Origin: Arthrobacter citreus
Lineage (GTDB): Bacteria; Actinomycetota; Actinomycetes; Actinomycetales; Micrococcaceae
Assembly: GCF_038405225.1 (NCBI RefSeq)
Contig: NZ_CP151657.1
Location: 2,914,001 to 2,978,000, forward strand
Direction of reading: 5' to 3'
DNA: 64,000 nt
This document shows positions 33,338-47,361 of this stretch, piece by piece (position 1 is the first letter of the stretch; each line of letters opens with the position of its first letter). Position numbers and translations under genes: made by a program. Below the pieces are notes generated by a model. The model saw nothing but the letters and a program-made list of their open reading frames with translations, was not told the DNA's origin and did not search any database.

Positions 33338-34702
33338 ATGACCGAACCTGCAGGCGCAAACTGGCGAGACGAACCGACTGACTGGGACCAGCCGGGCAAA
33401 CTGCCGCGGCTTCATGTCTCGTCTCCGGAAAAGGCCCTCGCCTCCCTGAACATCACCGCGGCGTCCATGGATCCCGCGCTTTTGGACCTGCCCTGGCACC
33501 TGCCGCTGGAGGACTGGCCCAAGGAGAACCTGGCCGCCCTGCCCCGTGGCATATCCCGGCATGTGGTCCGTTTCGCCAGGATGGGCGACTCGCTGATCGC
33601 GATCAAGGAAACCAGCGAACATGTGGCCCGGCAGGAATATCACATGCTGCGCAAGCTCCGGCGGCTCAACGTCCCCTCGGTTGCTCCGGTGGCCGTCATC
33701 ACCGGCCGCTACGACGTCAACGGCGAGGAACTGCAGCCGGTCCTGGTGACCAAGCACCTGCGCTTTTCGCTGCCCTACCGCGCCGTTTTTTCCCAGACCC
33801 TGCGCGAGGTCACCCTTACCCGGCTGATCGATGCCCAGGCCCTGCTGCTGGTCCGCCTGCACCTGGCCGGGTTCTATTGGGGCGACGTGTCGCTGTCCAA
33901 CACCTTGTTCCGCCGCGACGCCGGCGCCTTTGCCGCTTATCTGGTGGATGCGGAAACCGGCGAACTTTACCCGGAGCTGTCCAACGGCCAGCGCGAATAC
34001 GACCTGGAAATTGCCAGGGTCAACATCGCCGGCGAGTTGATGGACCTTGCCGAAGGCGGCCTGGTGGAGGAGAGCGTGGACCCGTTGGCCACGAGCGAGC
34101 GGATCATGGACAGCTACCGCAACCTGTGGGCCGAGCTGACGGAGAAGGAGTCCTTTGAGCTCGGCGAACGCTGGCGAGTTAATGCCCGCATCCGCCGCCT
34201 GAACGAGCTGGGGTTCGACGTCGACGAACTCACCATCAAAACCACCGCCGACGGGACCCAGGTTCAGCTCCAGCCCAAGGTGGTCGACGCCGGCCACCAC
34301 CAGCGCCGGCTGCTGCGCCTGACCGGGTTGGATGCCCAGGAGAATCAGGCCCGCCGGCTGCTGAACGATCTGGACTCTTACCGCGCCGACAATAACCCGG
34401 ACCTCGACGAGGAGCTCAGCGCACACCTGTGGGTCACCCAGGTCTTCGAGCCAATCGTGAAATCAGTCCCGCGCGAACTGGGCAGCAAGCTGGAACAGGC
34501 CGAAGTGGTGCATGAAGTGCTCGAGCACCGCTGGTACATGTCCGAAAAGGAAAACCGCAACGTTCCCATGGCCGAAGCCGTGCAGTCGTATATGGACACG
34601 GTTCTGCGCCACCGCCGGGATGAGGCGGCCATCCTGCTCACCGCAGACACCCGGACCATGAAAATCCTGGAATCCGGCGGCGCACCGGACCAAATGAATT
34701 GA
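33338..34702 (+). CDS. DUF4032 protein with kinase-like N-terminal region
   Basis: A 454-residue protein. Residues about 60-230 look like a lipopolysaccharide-kinase/protein-kinase-type fold: SLIAIKETSEHVARQEYHML resembles the lysine/glutamate pair, and HLAGFYWGDVSLSNTLF the catalytic loop with Asp and Asn, followed by AYLVDAETGE. The C-terminal part (about 280-440) is the DUF4032 region, containing AHLWVTQVFEPIVKSVPRELGSKLEQAEVVHEVLEHRWYMSE. Phosphotransfer is likely but the substrate is unknown. The ATG at 33338 has AAAGGG upstream. It sits among trehalose and glucan genes. Confidence 0.82.
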   Translation: MTEPAGANWRDEPTDWDQPGKLPRLHVSSPEKALASLNITAASMDPALLDLPWHLPLEDWPKENLAALPRGISRHVVRFARMGDSLIAIKETSEHVARQEYHMLRKLRRLNVPSVAPVAVITGRYDVNGEELQPVLVTKHLRFSLPYRAVFSQTLREVTLTRLIDAQALLLVRLHLAGFYWGDVSLSNTLFRRDAGAFAAYLVDAETGELYPELSNGQREYDLEIARVNIAGELMDLAEGGLVEESVDPLATSERIMDSYRNLWAELTEKESFELGERWRVNARIRRLNELGFDVDELTIKTTADGTQVQLQPKVVDAGHHQRRLLRLTGLDAQENQARRLLNDLDSYRADNNPDLDEELSAHLWVTQVFEPIVKSVPRELGSKLEQAEVVHEVLEHRWYMSEKENRNVPMAEAVQSYMDTVLRHRRDEAAILLTADTRTMKILESGGAPDQMN

Positions 34703-34824
34703 CGGTTGTCCGGCTCACCGCACCTTGTGCGGGATCTCACCGGTAAACGGGGAAAGGGCGACGCCGGCGGGGCGTTAACACTGGTAGATAACGTCATGCG
34801 AGTCTAGGAGGTCCCTGCCCAGCC

Positions 34825-36540
34825 ATGACCACACCAACTGTTTCCCACGCACTGGGAGCCACTCTCAAGACCGTCCCCGTCCATCTCCCTCCGGCGGATC
34901 GGGAATGGTGGCGCTCCTCTGTCATTTACCAGATTTATCCCCGGTCCTTCCGCGACCTGAGAGGCGACGGAATCGGGGATCTTCCCGGTATCACCGAAGA
35001 GATTCCGACTTTGGCCGAACTGGCCATCGACGCCGTCTGGCTATCTCCCTTCTACCGGTCGCCGCAGAAGGACGCGGGGTACGACGTTGCCGACTACTGC
35101 TCCGTGGACCCGCTCTTTGGCACCCTCGAGGACTTCGACGCCCTCGTGGCCCGGGCCTCCGAGTACAACATCCGGGTGATCGTGGATCTGGTCCCCAACC
35201 ACTGTTCCGATCAGCATCCCCTTTTCCAGGCGGCGCTGGCGGCGGAACCCGGATCACCGGAACGGGACATGTTCATCTTCCGCGACGGCACGGGCGAGCA
35301 TGGGGAGAACCCTCCGAACAACTGGCAGTCCCACTTCGGCGGCCCGGCGTGGACCCGCATCACCAACCCTGACGGGTCCCCGGGACAGTGGTACCTGCAC
35401 CTCTTCGACACTTCCCAGCCGGACTTTAACTGGGACAACCCCGCGGTGCGGAAAGAATTCGAACGGATCCTGCGCTTCTGGCTGGACCGCGGCGTGGGCG
35501 GCTTCCGGGTGGACGTGGCGCACGCACTGATCAAGAAGTCAGGCCTGCCGGACTGGGGAGGCACGGCCGACGGCGCCTCCACCGAAGGGTTCCCCGGCTC
35601 CGCTGCCCCCATGTTTGGCCAGGAGGGAATCCACGATATCTTCCGGTCCTGGCGGAAGCTCCTGGATGAGTACGACGGCGACCGCGTCCTTTGCGCCGAG
35701 GCGAACGTCGATCCCGTGGAGCGCATCACCAACTGGGTCCGCTCCGATGAAATGCAGCAGGCGTTCAACTTCGCCTACCTGAACCATCCATGGGAACCCA
35801 AGGCGCTGCGAAACATCATCGAAACGTCCCTGCGGGCCTTCGACACCGTTGGTGCGCCCACCACCTGGGTACTGTCCAACCACGACGTCGTCCGCCATGT
35901 CTCGCGTTTCGGGCTTGAATCGAACAAGCTGCGCAGCGGTGACGGCATCGGCCCCCGGGACAGCCAGCCCGACTATCTGCTCGGCGCGGACCGGGCGCGG
36001 GCTGCCACCATGCTGATGCTCGGCCTGCCCGGCGGCGTTTACCTGTACCAGGGTGAAGAGCTTGGCCTGCCGGATCACACCATGATGCCCGACGAATTCC
36101 GTCAGGATCCCACCTACCACCGGACCGCCGGAGTTCGCGTGGGCCGGGATGGAAGCCGTGTTCCGCTGCCGTGGCGGGTTGGTGAGCCGTCCTTCGGTTT
36201 CAGCTCCGGCGGCCGCTCCTGGCTGCCGCAGCCGGCTTACTGGGGCCGCTACTCCCGTGACGTTGAAGAGCGGGATCCGTGGTCGTCCCTGAATATGTAC
36301 CGCAAGGCCCTCTCCGTGCGGCGTGAGCTGGGGTTGGGCGCCGGGTCACTGGCATGGTGGCCGGAGCACGACGACGAGGGACTGGTGGCCTTCGTCAACG
36401 GCAACGTTCTCGTGGCCATGAACATGGGTGAGCACCCGGTGCAGCTGCCGGATCTTCCCGTTCTGGCTGCCAGCTCGCCGTCGGCACTGGAAGGCACCCG
36501 GCTGCGGCCCAACCGTACAGTGTGGCTGCAGCTGGACTAA
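34825..36540 (+). CDS. GH13 alpha-glucosidase
   Basis: A 571-residue alpha-amylase-superfamily enzyme. Region I is DLVPNHCSDQHPLF, the nucleophile Asp230 is in GGFRVDVAHAL, the acid/base Glu292 in LCAEANVD, and region IV is LSNHDVVRH. The start SSVIYQIYPRSFRD is typical of exo-acting alpha-glucosidases/oligo-1,6-glucosidases (GH13_23/30 type). There is no signal peptide, so it acts in the cytoplasm on imported or stored oligosaccharides. AGGAGG lies upstream of the ATG. Linkage preference (alpha-1,4, alpha-1,6, sucrose) is not decided by sequence alone. Confidence 0.92.
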   Translation: MTTPTVSHALGATLKTVPVHLPPADREWWRSSVIYQIYPRSFRDLRGDGIGDLPGITEEIPTLAELAIDAVWLSPFYRSPQKDAGYDVADYCSVDPLFGTLEDFDALVARASEYNIRVIVDLVPNHCSDQHPLFQAALAAEPGSPERDMFIFRDGTGEHGENPPNNWQSHFGGPAWTRITNPDGSPGQWYLHLFDTSQPDFNWDNPAVRKEFERILRFWLDRGVGGFRVDVAHALIKKSGLPDWGGTADGASTEGFPGSAAPMFGQEGIHDIFRSWRKLLDEYDGDRVLCAEANVDPVERITNWVRSDEMQQAFNFAYLNHPWEPKALRNIIETSLRAFDTVGAPTTWVLSNHDVVRHVSRFGLESNKLRSGDGIGPRDSQPDYLLGADRARAATMLMLGLPGGVYLYQGEELGLPDHTMMPDEFRQDPTYHRTAGVRVGRDGSRVPLPWRVGEPSFGFSSGGRSWLPQPAYWGRYSRDVEERDPWSSLNMYRKALSVRRELGLGAGSLAWWPEHDDEGLVAFVNGNVLVAMNMGEHPVQLPDLPVLAASSPSALEGTRLRPNRTVWLQLD

Positions 36541-36566
36541 CGGTTGTTCCAGCTGGCGTAACTGGC

Positions 36567-37940
36567 CTAACGCGGGAGGATGGCTTTCCCCGGGTTGAGG
36601 ATTCCGGCCGGGTCAAAGGCGTCCTTGATGCGGCGCTGAAGACCGCGCACCTCCTCCCCCTGTTCCTGCGCGAGCCAGCGCAGCTTGAACTGGCCGATTC
36701 CGTGTTCGCCGGTGATGGTGCCGCCCATGGCAAGGGCCACGGTTATGGATTCATCGAGGGCAGCGTCCAGCCTCAGGGCCGCGGCGCTGCCCTCCGCCGT
36801 CTCCACCCAAAAGGTGGGGTGCAGGTTTCCGTCGCCTGCGTGGGCCACCACCTTAAGCCGCACCCGGTGGTCCCGGGCCATGCGGTGCAGTTCTTCAATG
36901 TAGGAGACAAGCCGGGACCGTGGAACTGCGACGTCTTCGCCGACGCGGAGCTCCGTGTGAACGGCGTCGCCGCGGCTGTGCCGGCGCAGGTCCACCAGCT
37001 CCAGCGCCTCCGCAGACCCTTCCCTGCTCACTGTCCCGCCGAGGGCACCCAGCGCTGAAGCCACCACTTCAGCTTCGGTGTCCGCCCCGTAGCCGTCTGT
37101 CTGTATCAGCAGCAGCGCGTCGCCCCGGTTCCGGAGGGTGGAACCGTGCGCGGCATCCAGGGCACTCATCGTTTCCCCGTCGAGCAGCTCCATGATTGCC
37201 GGCTGGACCCGGGCCCTGCCGACGGCGAGCACACCGGCTGCCGCACTTGCCAGGTTGGGGAAAAAGGCGGCGAGGGTGCACACCTTGACCGGCAGGTAAC
37301 GCAGCCGCACCGTGATTCCCACGACGACGCCCAATGTGCCTTCGGATCCGGTGAACAGGCTGGTCAGGTCGTATCCGGCAACTCCCTTGAAGGTTTCCTG
37401 TCCGGTGGTGATCAGCGTCCCGTCCGCCAGCACGACGTCGAGCGAGAGGACGGAGTCCCGTGTGACTCCGTATTTTGCGCAGCGCAGCCCGCCGGCGTTG
37501 GTGGCAACGTTGCCGCCCACCGTGGAGATGCGGTAGCTGGCCGGGTCCGGGGCGTACATCAGTCCGTATTCAGCGGCCGCAGTGCTCAAATCCGCATTGA
37601 TCACTCCAGGCTCGACTCTGGCGATCTCGTCCTCCGGGCGGATTTCGAGGATCCGGTTCATCCGCTCAAGACTCAGCACAAGGCAACCGGCAGTGGCGTG
37701 TGCTCCGCCGGAGACTCCGGTCCCCGCTCCCCTCGGTACCACCGCAGTTCCCGTGCGCGACGCCCAGCGCAGCACCTGTTGAACTTCGGCTACCGACTCT
37801 GCCCGGATAACTGCCAGCGGCCTGGCGATGTCCAGGACGGGCCCCTGGTCACTCGCATAGGCCGCCAGCACCTCGTCCGAAGTGTCCACGTCGATATTCG
37901 GCAAAGAGAGTGCAAGGTCCATAAGTGTTTCCGGGGTCAT
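36567..37940 (-). CDS. FAD-linked oxidase, GlcD/D-lactate dehydrogenase type
   Basis: A 457-residue flavoprotein of the PCMH/FAD_binding_4 family. The FAD pyrophosphate loop is VVPRGAGTGVSGGAHAT (near 60-80), followed by GGNVATNAGGLRCAKYGV, and the FAD-linked oxidase C-terminal domain has VKVVAHAGDGNLHP and GTITGEHGIGQFKLRWL. The family oxidises glycolate, D-lactate or other 2-hydroxy acids. As no glcE/glcF partners are nearby, a single-subunit D-2-hydroxyacid dehydrogenase is likely. Tail-to-tail with the glucosidase gene; 9 bases after the SRPBCC gene stop, so the two are probably cotranscribed. Confidence 0.9.
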   Translation of the reverse strand: MTPETLMDLALSLPNIDVDTSDEVLAAYASDQGPVLDIARPLAVIRAESVAEVQQVLRWASRTGTAVVPRGAGTGVSGGAHATAGCLVLSLERMNRILEIRPEDEIARVEPGVINADLSTAAAEYGLMYAPDPASYRISTVGGNVATNAGGLRCAKYGVTRDSVLSLDVVLADGTLITTGQETFKGVAGYDLTSLFTGSEGTLGVVVGITVRLRYLPVKVCTLAAFFPNLASAAAGVLAVGRARVQPAIMELLDGETMSALDAAHGSTLRNRGDALLLIQTDGYGADTEAEVVASALGALGGTVSREGSAEALELVDLRRHSRGDAVHTELRVGEDVAVPRSRLVSYIEELHRMARDHRVRLKVVAHAGDGNLHPTFWVETAEGSAAALRLDAALDESITVALAMGGTITGEHGIGQFKLRWLAQEQGEEVRGLQRRIKDAFDPAGILNPGKAILPR

Positions 37941-37949
37941 ACGGGGATG

Positions 37950-38435
37950 CTACCCGGCGCCCATGAAACGTGAGTAGCGGTCAAGGATCAGGGGCCATGC
38001 CGCGGAGAAGCCGAGGTGGGTCTCCACCGCTTCGGCAACACTGCCAAGACCTGAGTGCCTCAGCTGAATCTTCGTTTCGCCGCCGCTTACCGCGGTAAAC
38101 GTGATCCGGACTTCCGTGGGAGTCTGCGGGCTGTGCCCTGCCACCCATTCCAGGACCAGTTCAGAGTCCTGGATCCTGTTGGTTACCGTGGCCCACAGGG
38201 CTGTTTGCCCATCCGGACCCGTCTCCGTGAGGGAAGCGGCCTCAAACTCGGGGTGGGTTCCCTCGCCGAATTCCGTGTACTGCTCCGGCCACCACAGATG
38301 CAGATACTCGGTGAAGCCGTTGAATGCTTCGTGCAGTTCGCGCGGGACGTCACGTTCAAGGATGATGTCCTGCACTGCGGCCGGTTCCTTCGCAGGTTCG
38401 GGCTGCTCGGCGTGGGAAAACAGGGATGAGTTCAT
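37950..38435 (-). CDS. SRPBCC (AHSA1-like) ligand-binding domain protein
   Basis: A 161-residue START/Bet v1-type protein: IILERDVPRELHEAFNGFTEYLHLWWPEQ at the start, a central ELVLEWVAGHSPQTPTEVRITFTAVSGGETKIQLRHSGLG, and a C-terminal long helix HLGFSAAWPLILDRYSRFM. The fold binds hydrophobic ligands; members include Hsp90-activator-like and polyketide-cyclase-like proteins. Upstream on its own strand lies an unusual all-purine tract (38459-38593) rich in GGAGG. The function is unknown. Confidence 0.85.
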   Translation of the reverse strand: MNSSLFSHAEQPEPAKEPAAVQDIILERDVPRELHEAFNGFTEYLHLWWPEQYTEFGEGTHPEFEAASLTETGPDGQTALWATVTNRIQDSELVLEWVAGHSPQTPTEVRITFTAVSGGETKIQLRHSGLGSVAEAVETHLGFSAAWPLILDRYSRFMGAG

Positions 38436-38458
38436 CGTTCAACCCTAGCCGGAACCTT

Positions 38459-38593
38459 TCCCCGGCTCCCCTTCCTTCCCGCTCCCGCTCTCCCCTCCCC
38501 GCCTCCCCACCTTCCCTCCTCTCCTCCACTCCTCTCCTCCACTCCTCCACTCCTCTCCTCCACTCCTCTCCTCCACTCCTCTCCTCTCCTCCA
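38459..38593. repeat. Polypyrimidine/polypurine tract with a 13-base repeat
   Basis: About 135 bases that are nearly all C and T on the plus strand. The right half repeats the 13-mer CTCCTCTCCTCCA about four times, with shortened (CTCCTCCA) and lengthened variants between copies. Read on the minus strand it is a run of GGAGG-like Shine-Dalgarno look-alikes ending about 24 bases before the start codon of the SRPBCC gene. Such tracts can slip in replication or form triplex DNA. Confidence 0.85.
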
Positions 38594-38595
38594 CG

Positions 38596-38651
38596 CGAGA
38601 TGGCAGTAAGTGCTGTTCCCAGCCCCGGGAAGAGCACTTACCGCCATCTCG
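38596..38651. repeat. Long inverted repeat beside the purine tract
   Basis: Arms CGAGATGGC-A-GTAAGTGCT and AGCACTTAC-C-GCCATCTCG pair over 19 positions with one mismatch around an 18-base loop. It lies between the rRNA terminator and the repeat tract. It could be a second terminator for the rRNA operon or a protein site; the repeated GAGATGGC/GTAAGTGCT has no known match that I recognise. Confidence 0.6.
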
Positions 38652-38710
38652 GCAAAAGAAAGAGGGACCCCAAAGGTGGAACGGGGAAGAAAAACGGGGG
38701 TGTTAAACAA

Positions 38711-38742
38711 GTAAGGCCCGCACCAACCGGTGCGGGCCTTAC
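38711..38742 (-). terminator. Terminator of rRNA operon 1
   Basis: A perfect 14-bp stem, GTAAGGCCCGCACC with GGTGCGGGCCTTAC, and a 4-base loop, 20 bases after the 5S gene. It is followed on the minus strand by TTGTTTAACA. Confidence 0.9.
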
Positions 38743-38761
38743 TCTCTCAACCGAAATATTG

Positions 38762-38879
38762 TCCGGCGGTGACCTACTCTCCCACATCCTCCCGGATGCA
38801 GTACCATCGGCGCTGTGGGTCTTAGCTTCCGGGTTCGGAATGGGACCGGGCGTTTCCCCCACGCTATGACCGCCGTAAC
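38762..38879 (-). rRNA. 5S rRNA, operon 1
   Basis: About 118 bases. On the minus strand it starts GTTACGGCGGTCATAGCG, contains the conserved CCCATTCCGAACCCGG, and ends GGTCACCGCCGGAC; 5' and 3' ends pair as expected. The ends are estimated to within a few bases. Its sequence matches the copy at 47596. Confidence 0.93.
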
Positions 38880-39154
38880 CCTTCCACCCACACCACCCCA
38901 AACAAACAAACCTCAGGGTGAGGGGAAAACAATGGTCACAACAAGAAACACGCGCAGTGTTTCGATGCAATATATAACTGTAATTATACGGCACACCAGA
39001 ACTCATGAGGGTGTGGTGGTGCCGGTTCCAGGAGTGACAAACCACACGGGTTTGTTATCCGGGAACCACATAGTGGACGCAAGCAGCACATGATCTAACA
39101 CAACCCTTATTTGGCGGGAACGTTTGAAGTCGTTTCCTGCCCAGATTGTGGTGT
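38880..39154 (-). other. 23S-5S spacer, operon 1
   Basis: A 275-base spacer with no tRNA gene. The part next to the 5S differs from that of operon 2 (14 bases shorter, with different sequence at about 38945-38980), while the rest is almost identical. This is the only substantial difference between the transcribed parts of the two operons. Confidence 0.8.
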
Positions 39155-44384
<5,230 letters not shown>

Positions 44385-44544
44385 TGTGTTACAGACACAG
44401 GGCCGGAGCCAAGGAAAATTGGCTGCACGGTCCTGCACTAAATTCGAAACCAGCTAAAAAAGCCGTCCCATACCCACGGGGTGGGCGGTGACAGCCAGTT
44501 CAACCAATTAAAATAACTGGTATCAATAAACTTGGCACACTATT

Positions 44545-44560
44545 GAGTTCTCAAACAACA
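44545..44560 (-). promoter_or_regulatory. Leader boxA, rRNA operon 1
   Basis: TGTTGTTTGAGAACTC on the minus strand, about 160 bases before the 16S gene: the actinobacterial antitermination boxA, repeated in the 16S-23S spacer. Confidence 0.8.
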
Positions 44561-44627
44561 GATGCATCCGAAATACTCGGAAAAACAATGGTTTGTTTTT
44601 CTTTTCTCTTCGCTGCAGTGTTTCTTT

Positions 44628-44656
44628 ATTCTATTTCATCCGGCCGGTTTTAGCAA
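44628..44656 (-). promoter_or_regulatory. Promoter of rRNA operon 1
   Basis: On the minus strand TTGCTA (44651-44656) and TAGAAT (44628-44633) are separated by 17 bases, upstream of boxA and the 16S gene. Differs completely from the promoter of operon 2. Confidence 0.7.
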
Positions 44657-44659
44657 TTC

Positions 44660-45151
44660 GGGATAATTCCCGGTTAGTGCTGCATTCGGCTGGATGGACC
44701 CGCGCAAAAGCCCCGGTTTTCCGTGTCCCGGGCGGTAAGGCGCAGGATGGATCATCAGGATGTTTTTGGTGGGGTTTGGCCGCCCTGCCGGGGATGTTTT
44801 TCAACTCCCTGCCGCGGCGACTTAGAAGACTTTACACAGGTTTGCACCCCGCCGCAAATCGGTTGCTGCACCTGTGACGGGGGTCCCTAAAACACCTCGG
44901 CTGGCGCCTCCGCCGCCCCTTTCGGCGCATTATTTTGTTGCACGTTCAGGCTTTTTCGGACACTGCCAAGGACTCTTACGGCTGTATATGCAACTGTGGG
45001 CAGCTCCCCGGACGGGAAAGCTACCCACAGCAGCACCACTGGTTCGAAGGCTTCATATGCTGGCCGTCAAACAATCAGCGTCTGGCCAGCCGCCGGCAGG
45101 TCATCCAGCCGCCGGGCGGCGCTGAGATTTCCGTACCGCAGTGGGCAAGAG
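44660..45151. other. Intergenic region without a clear gene
   Basis: About 490 bases between the adhesin stop and the promoter of rRNA operon 1. Open frames on the plus strand (44593-44877, 44874-45125) overlap the promoter, lack ribosome sites and have no recognisable content. On the minus strand a frame with SAARRLDDLPAAGQTLIV is interrupted by stops. It may hold decayed coding sequence, but I cannot name it. No clear terminator for the adhesin was found. Confidence 0.5.
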
Positions 45152-47212
45152 CTATGCCTTCCTCCGTCGTGTTGCCCCGGCGACCAAGAGCGAACCGATC
45201 AACAGTGCTCCTGCCCCAGCCAGGGATATCTGAGCAGTGCCATTTGCCCCCGTCTTGGCCAGCGTGTCCTTCCCCAGGACCGCATAGGTGTTGGTCACCG
45301 TCGCCCCGACCGTCTCGCCCGAGACAATCACAACACTGTAGGGAAGCACCGTCTCGACAGTAACCTTGCCGTTCTCCCCTGACGTTGGCTCAGTGACAGT
45401 GCACTCGGTTCCGGCGGGGATACCGTCGAAGACCTGGACATACTCCCCCGGGAGGGTTTCAGCCGGGATCCGGACCACTTGCTCAAGCTCGTTTCCGCAC
45501 ACCACATTCAGAACCGACGCGGACTGCTGGCCGGCGCCGTTTCCGGCCACGACCTTTGTCACCTTAAGCGATCCGTTTGCATACTGCACCGTATTGGTCA
45601 GGCCCGCGCTCACCGTTGCGCCCGGCTCGATCACCACAGTGACGGGATCTCCAGTGTCGACGGTAACTTCCGACGTCGCGCCCGTGCTTGATTCCGTTAC
45701 TGTGCACTCCGTGCCTGCCGGAATGTCAGTGAAGGTTTGCCCGTAGGGGCCGACTGCAGTTCCTGCGGGAATGACAACGCTGGTGTCCAGGACAGTTCCG
45801 CAGACGACATCGAGGACGATCTCCGACTGCAGGCCTGCCGCATTCCCCGTGATCGTCTTGGTGACGTTGAGCGCGCCAGGCCGGAAGCTCACGGTGTTGC
45901 TGACGGTGACGGCTGAGTTTGCTTCGATCACGACTTCTTGGGGTGCGGTCGACACCACTTCCACAGCAGTGGTTGATCCGGTTTCCGGTTCGGTTACAGT
46001 ACAAGTGCTCCCCAGCGGGATGCCTGCGAAGGTGGCACTCTGATCCTCAGTACTGCCGGCGTCGATGGTTGCCTGGAAAACAAACCCCGGTCCGCAATCA
46101 ACGTTGAGGACGATGGCGCCCTGCTGCCCTACGGCATCACCGGCAAACGTCTTGTTGACCGTCAGCACCCCGGCTTGGAAAAATTCCGCTGTTGCCTGCG
46201 CAGTGGAGCTGATCGAGGTGCTGGCGGCAAGGATGAGCTTTTGCGCGGCGGTCACCGAAGGGTTGTTTCCGGCATAGAGATACACGTTGCCGGTCTCAAC
46301 GGGAACCACCGCCTCAGCAGTGATCACTGCCGGTGCCGTTGTTTGGGCATCACTGCGCACCCAAAGCTGGGTACCTGAAGCCACGGGGGTGTCGTCCGGC
46401 AGCGGGACAGTCCCCGCCGGGTCGGTATAGAGGGTGAAACCATCCGGCACTGTAACGGTGAGAGTCGCTTCGTTCCCTGCTGCCACGGTGAAAGGACCGG
46501 TGGGGCCGTCGACCGGACCGGAGGCCACCGGGGGAGTAATGCTCACATCCGGTGCCGGCGGCTCGGTAAGCGGTCCGGCGGCGAGGACATCTGCAACAAT
46601 CTGGGCGGTCAGCGGGCGAATGGGGTCGGTATCCTGGAGCACGTAACCGTCGCTGAAGAACCAAACAGCTGCTTGCACCGCTGCAGCGCGGATGTTGTCA
46701 TTGTCGGCCGGGGGAAGGCCTGGCTGATCCGGGAAATAGCTGTTCAAGACCCGGTTTACGTATCCGATGTTGGGGACGTTCGATTCATCCCAGGAGCCGT
46801 TCTCGTACCCCAGGCCCGCATAGGTGGCCGTGCGAATATCGATGCAGTACATCTGCTGGGTGTTTCCGGCTTGATCCACCGTGGTGATGATGCCGGCAAA
46901 GGGTTCGTTGGCTGCTTCATATCCAGCGGGAACATCGCCCGGGTACCCCGTCGTTGGATCGAAGGCCGTTCCGACCGGCGGGAGCCCGCCCGTCACCGCT
47001 GTGCCGGGCCCTGTACCCGTCATCGTGATTTCAACTACGTCCAGAGGGACCTCTTCGCCGGGCGCCGGACCCTCCTGGAATACAGCCTGCGCCGGTGACG
47101 CAAGCTGCATCAGCAGGCACAGCACGGCAAAGATTCCCAGTCCCGTGCCTCCGGCCTTCCTGGTCCAACGGCTATCCCCCGGCACACCGCCGGCTTTCTG
47201 AAGCACGCTCAT
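45152..47212 (-). CDS. Thioester-domain surface adhesin with LAxTG sorting signal
   Basis: A 686-residue secreted wall protein. Signal peptide at about 20-43 (ending ASPAQA). N-terminal thioester (TQXA/TED) domain: Cys123 in MYCIDIRT and Gln180 in AAAVQAAVWFFSDGY are the pair expected to form the internal thioester. Then come three DUF5979-like beta repeats of about 100 residues (from 348, 446 and 547), each starting G.L.V.K...G...G.Q and carrying two cysteines about 32 apart. The C-terminal sorting signal is LAKTG (651-655), a hydrophobic helix and TRRRKA. LAxTG is the class E sortase motif. Such proteins covalently attach to host or other surfaces. The gene sits alone between the two rRNA operons. 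Confidence 0.9.
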   Translation of the reverse strand: MSVLQKAGGVPGDSRWTRKAGGTGLGIFAVLCLLMQLASPAQAVFQEGPAPGEEVPLDVVEITMTGTGPGTAVTGGLPPVGTAFDPTTGYPGDVPAGYEAANEPFAGIITTVDQAGNTQQMYCIDIRTATYAGLGYENGSWDESNVPNIGYVNRVLNSYFPDQPGLPPADNDNIRAAAVQAAVWFFSDGYVLQDTDPIRPLTAQIVADVLAAGPLTEPPAPDVSITPPVASGPVDGPTGPFTVAAGNEATLTVTVPDGFTLYTDPAGTVPLPDDTPVASGTQLWVRSDAQTTAPAVITAEAVVPVETGNVYLYAGNNPSVTAAQKLILAASTSISSTAQATAEFFQAGVLTVNKTFAGDAVGQQGAIVLNVDCGPGFVFQATIDAGSTEDQSATFAGIPLGSTCTVTEPETGSTTAVEVVSTAPQEVVIEANSAVTVSNTVSFRPGALNVTKTITGNAAGLQSEIVLDVVCGTVLDTSVVIPAGTAVGPYGQTFTDIPAGTECTVTESSTGATSEVTVDTGDPVTVVIEPGATVSAGLTNTVQYANGSLKVTKVVAGNGAGQQSASVLNVVCGNELEQVVRIPAETLPGEYVQVFDGIPAGTECTVTEPTSGENGKVTVETVLPYSVVIVSGETVGATVTNTYAVLGKDTLAKTGANGTAQISLAGAGALLIGSLLVAGATRRRKA

Positions 47213-47361
47213 AGCTTCCCGCTTTCAACTTGGCCCGTTTCAACATCGCCAGAGCCAAATTTGGGCGGGTAACGCCACAGGCTCCGTAAGCAGCGAGGCT
47301 ACCGGGTTGGGAAACGTGTGAGAAGGGAAGGTCAGGAATCATCTGCTGCTACTGATGTTAA

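Noticed and set aside
38459-38593. CRISPR array suggested by short regular repeats
   Set aside because: Units are 8-18 bases of pure pyrimidine, directly joined and without unique spacers.
44593-45125. Two plus-strand open frames upstream of rRNA operon 1
   Set aside because: They overlap the rRNA promoter, lack ribosome sites and have no recognisable content.
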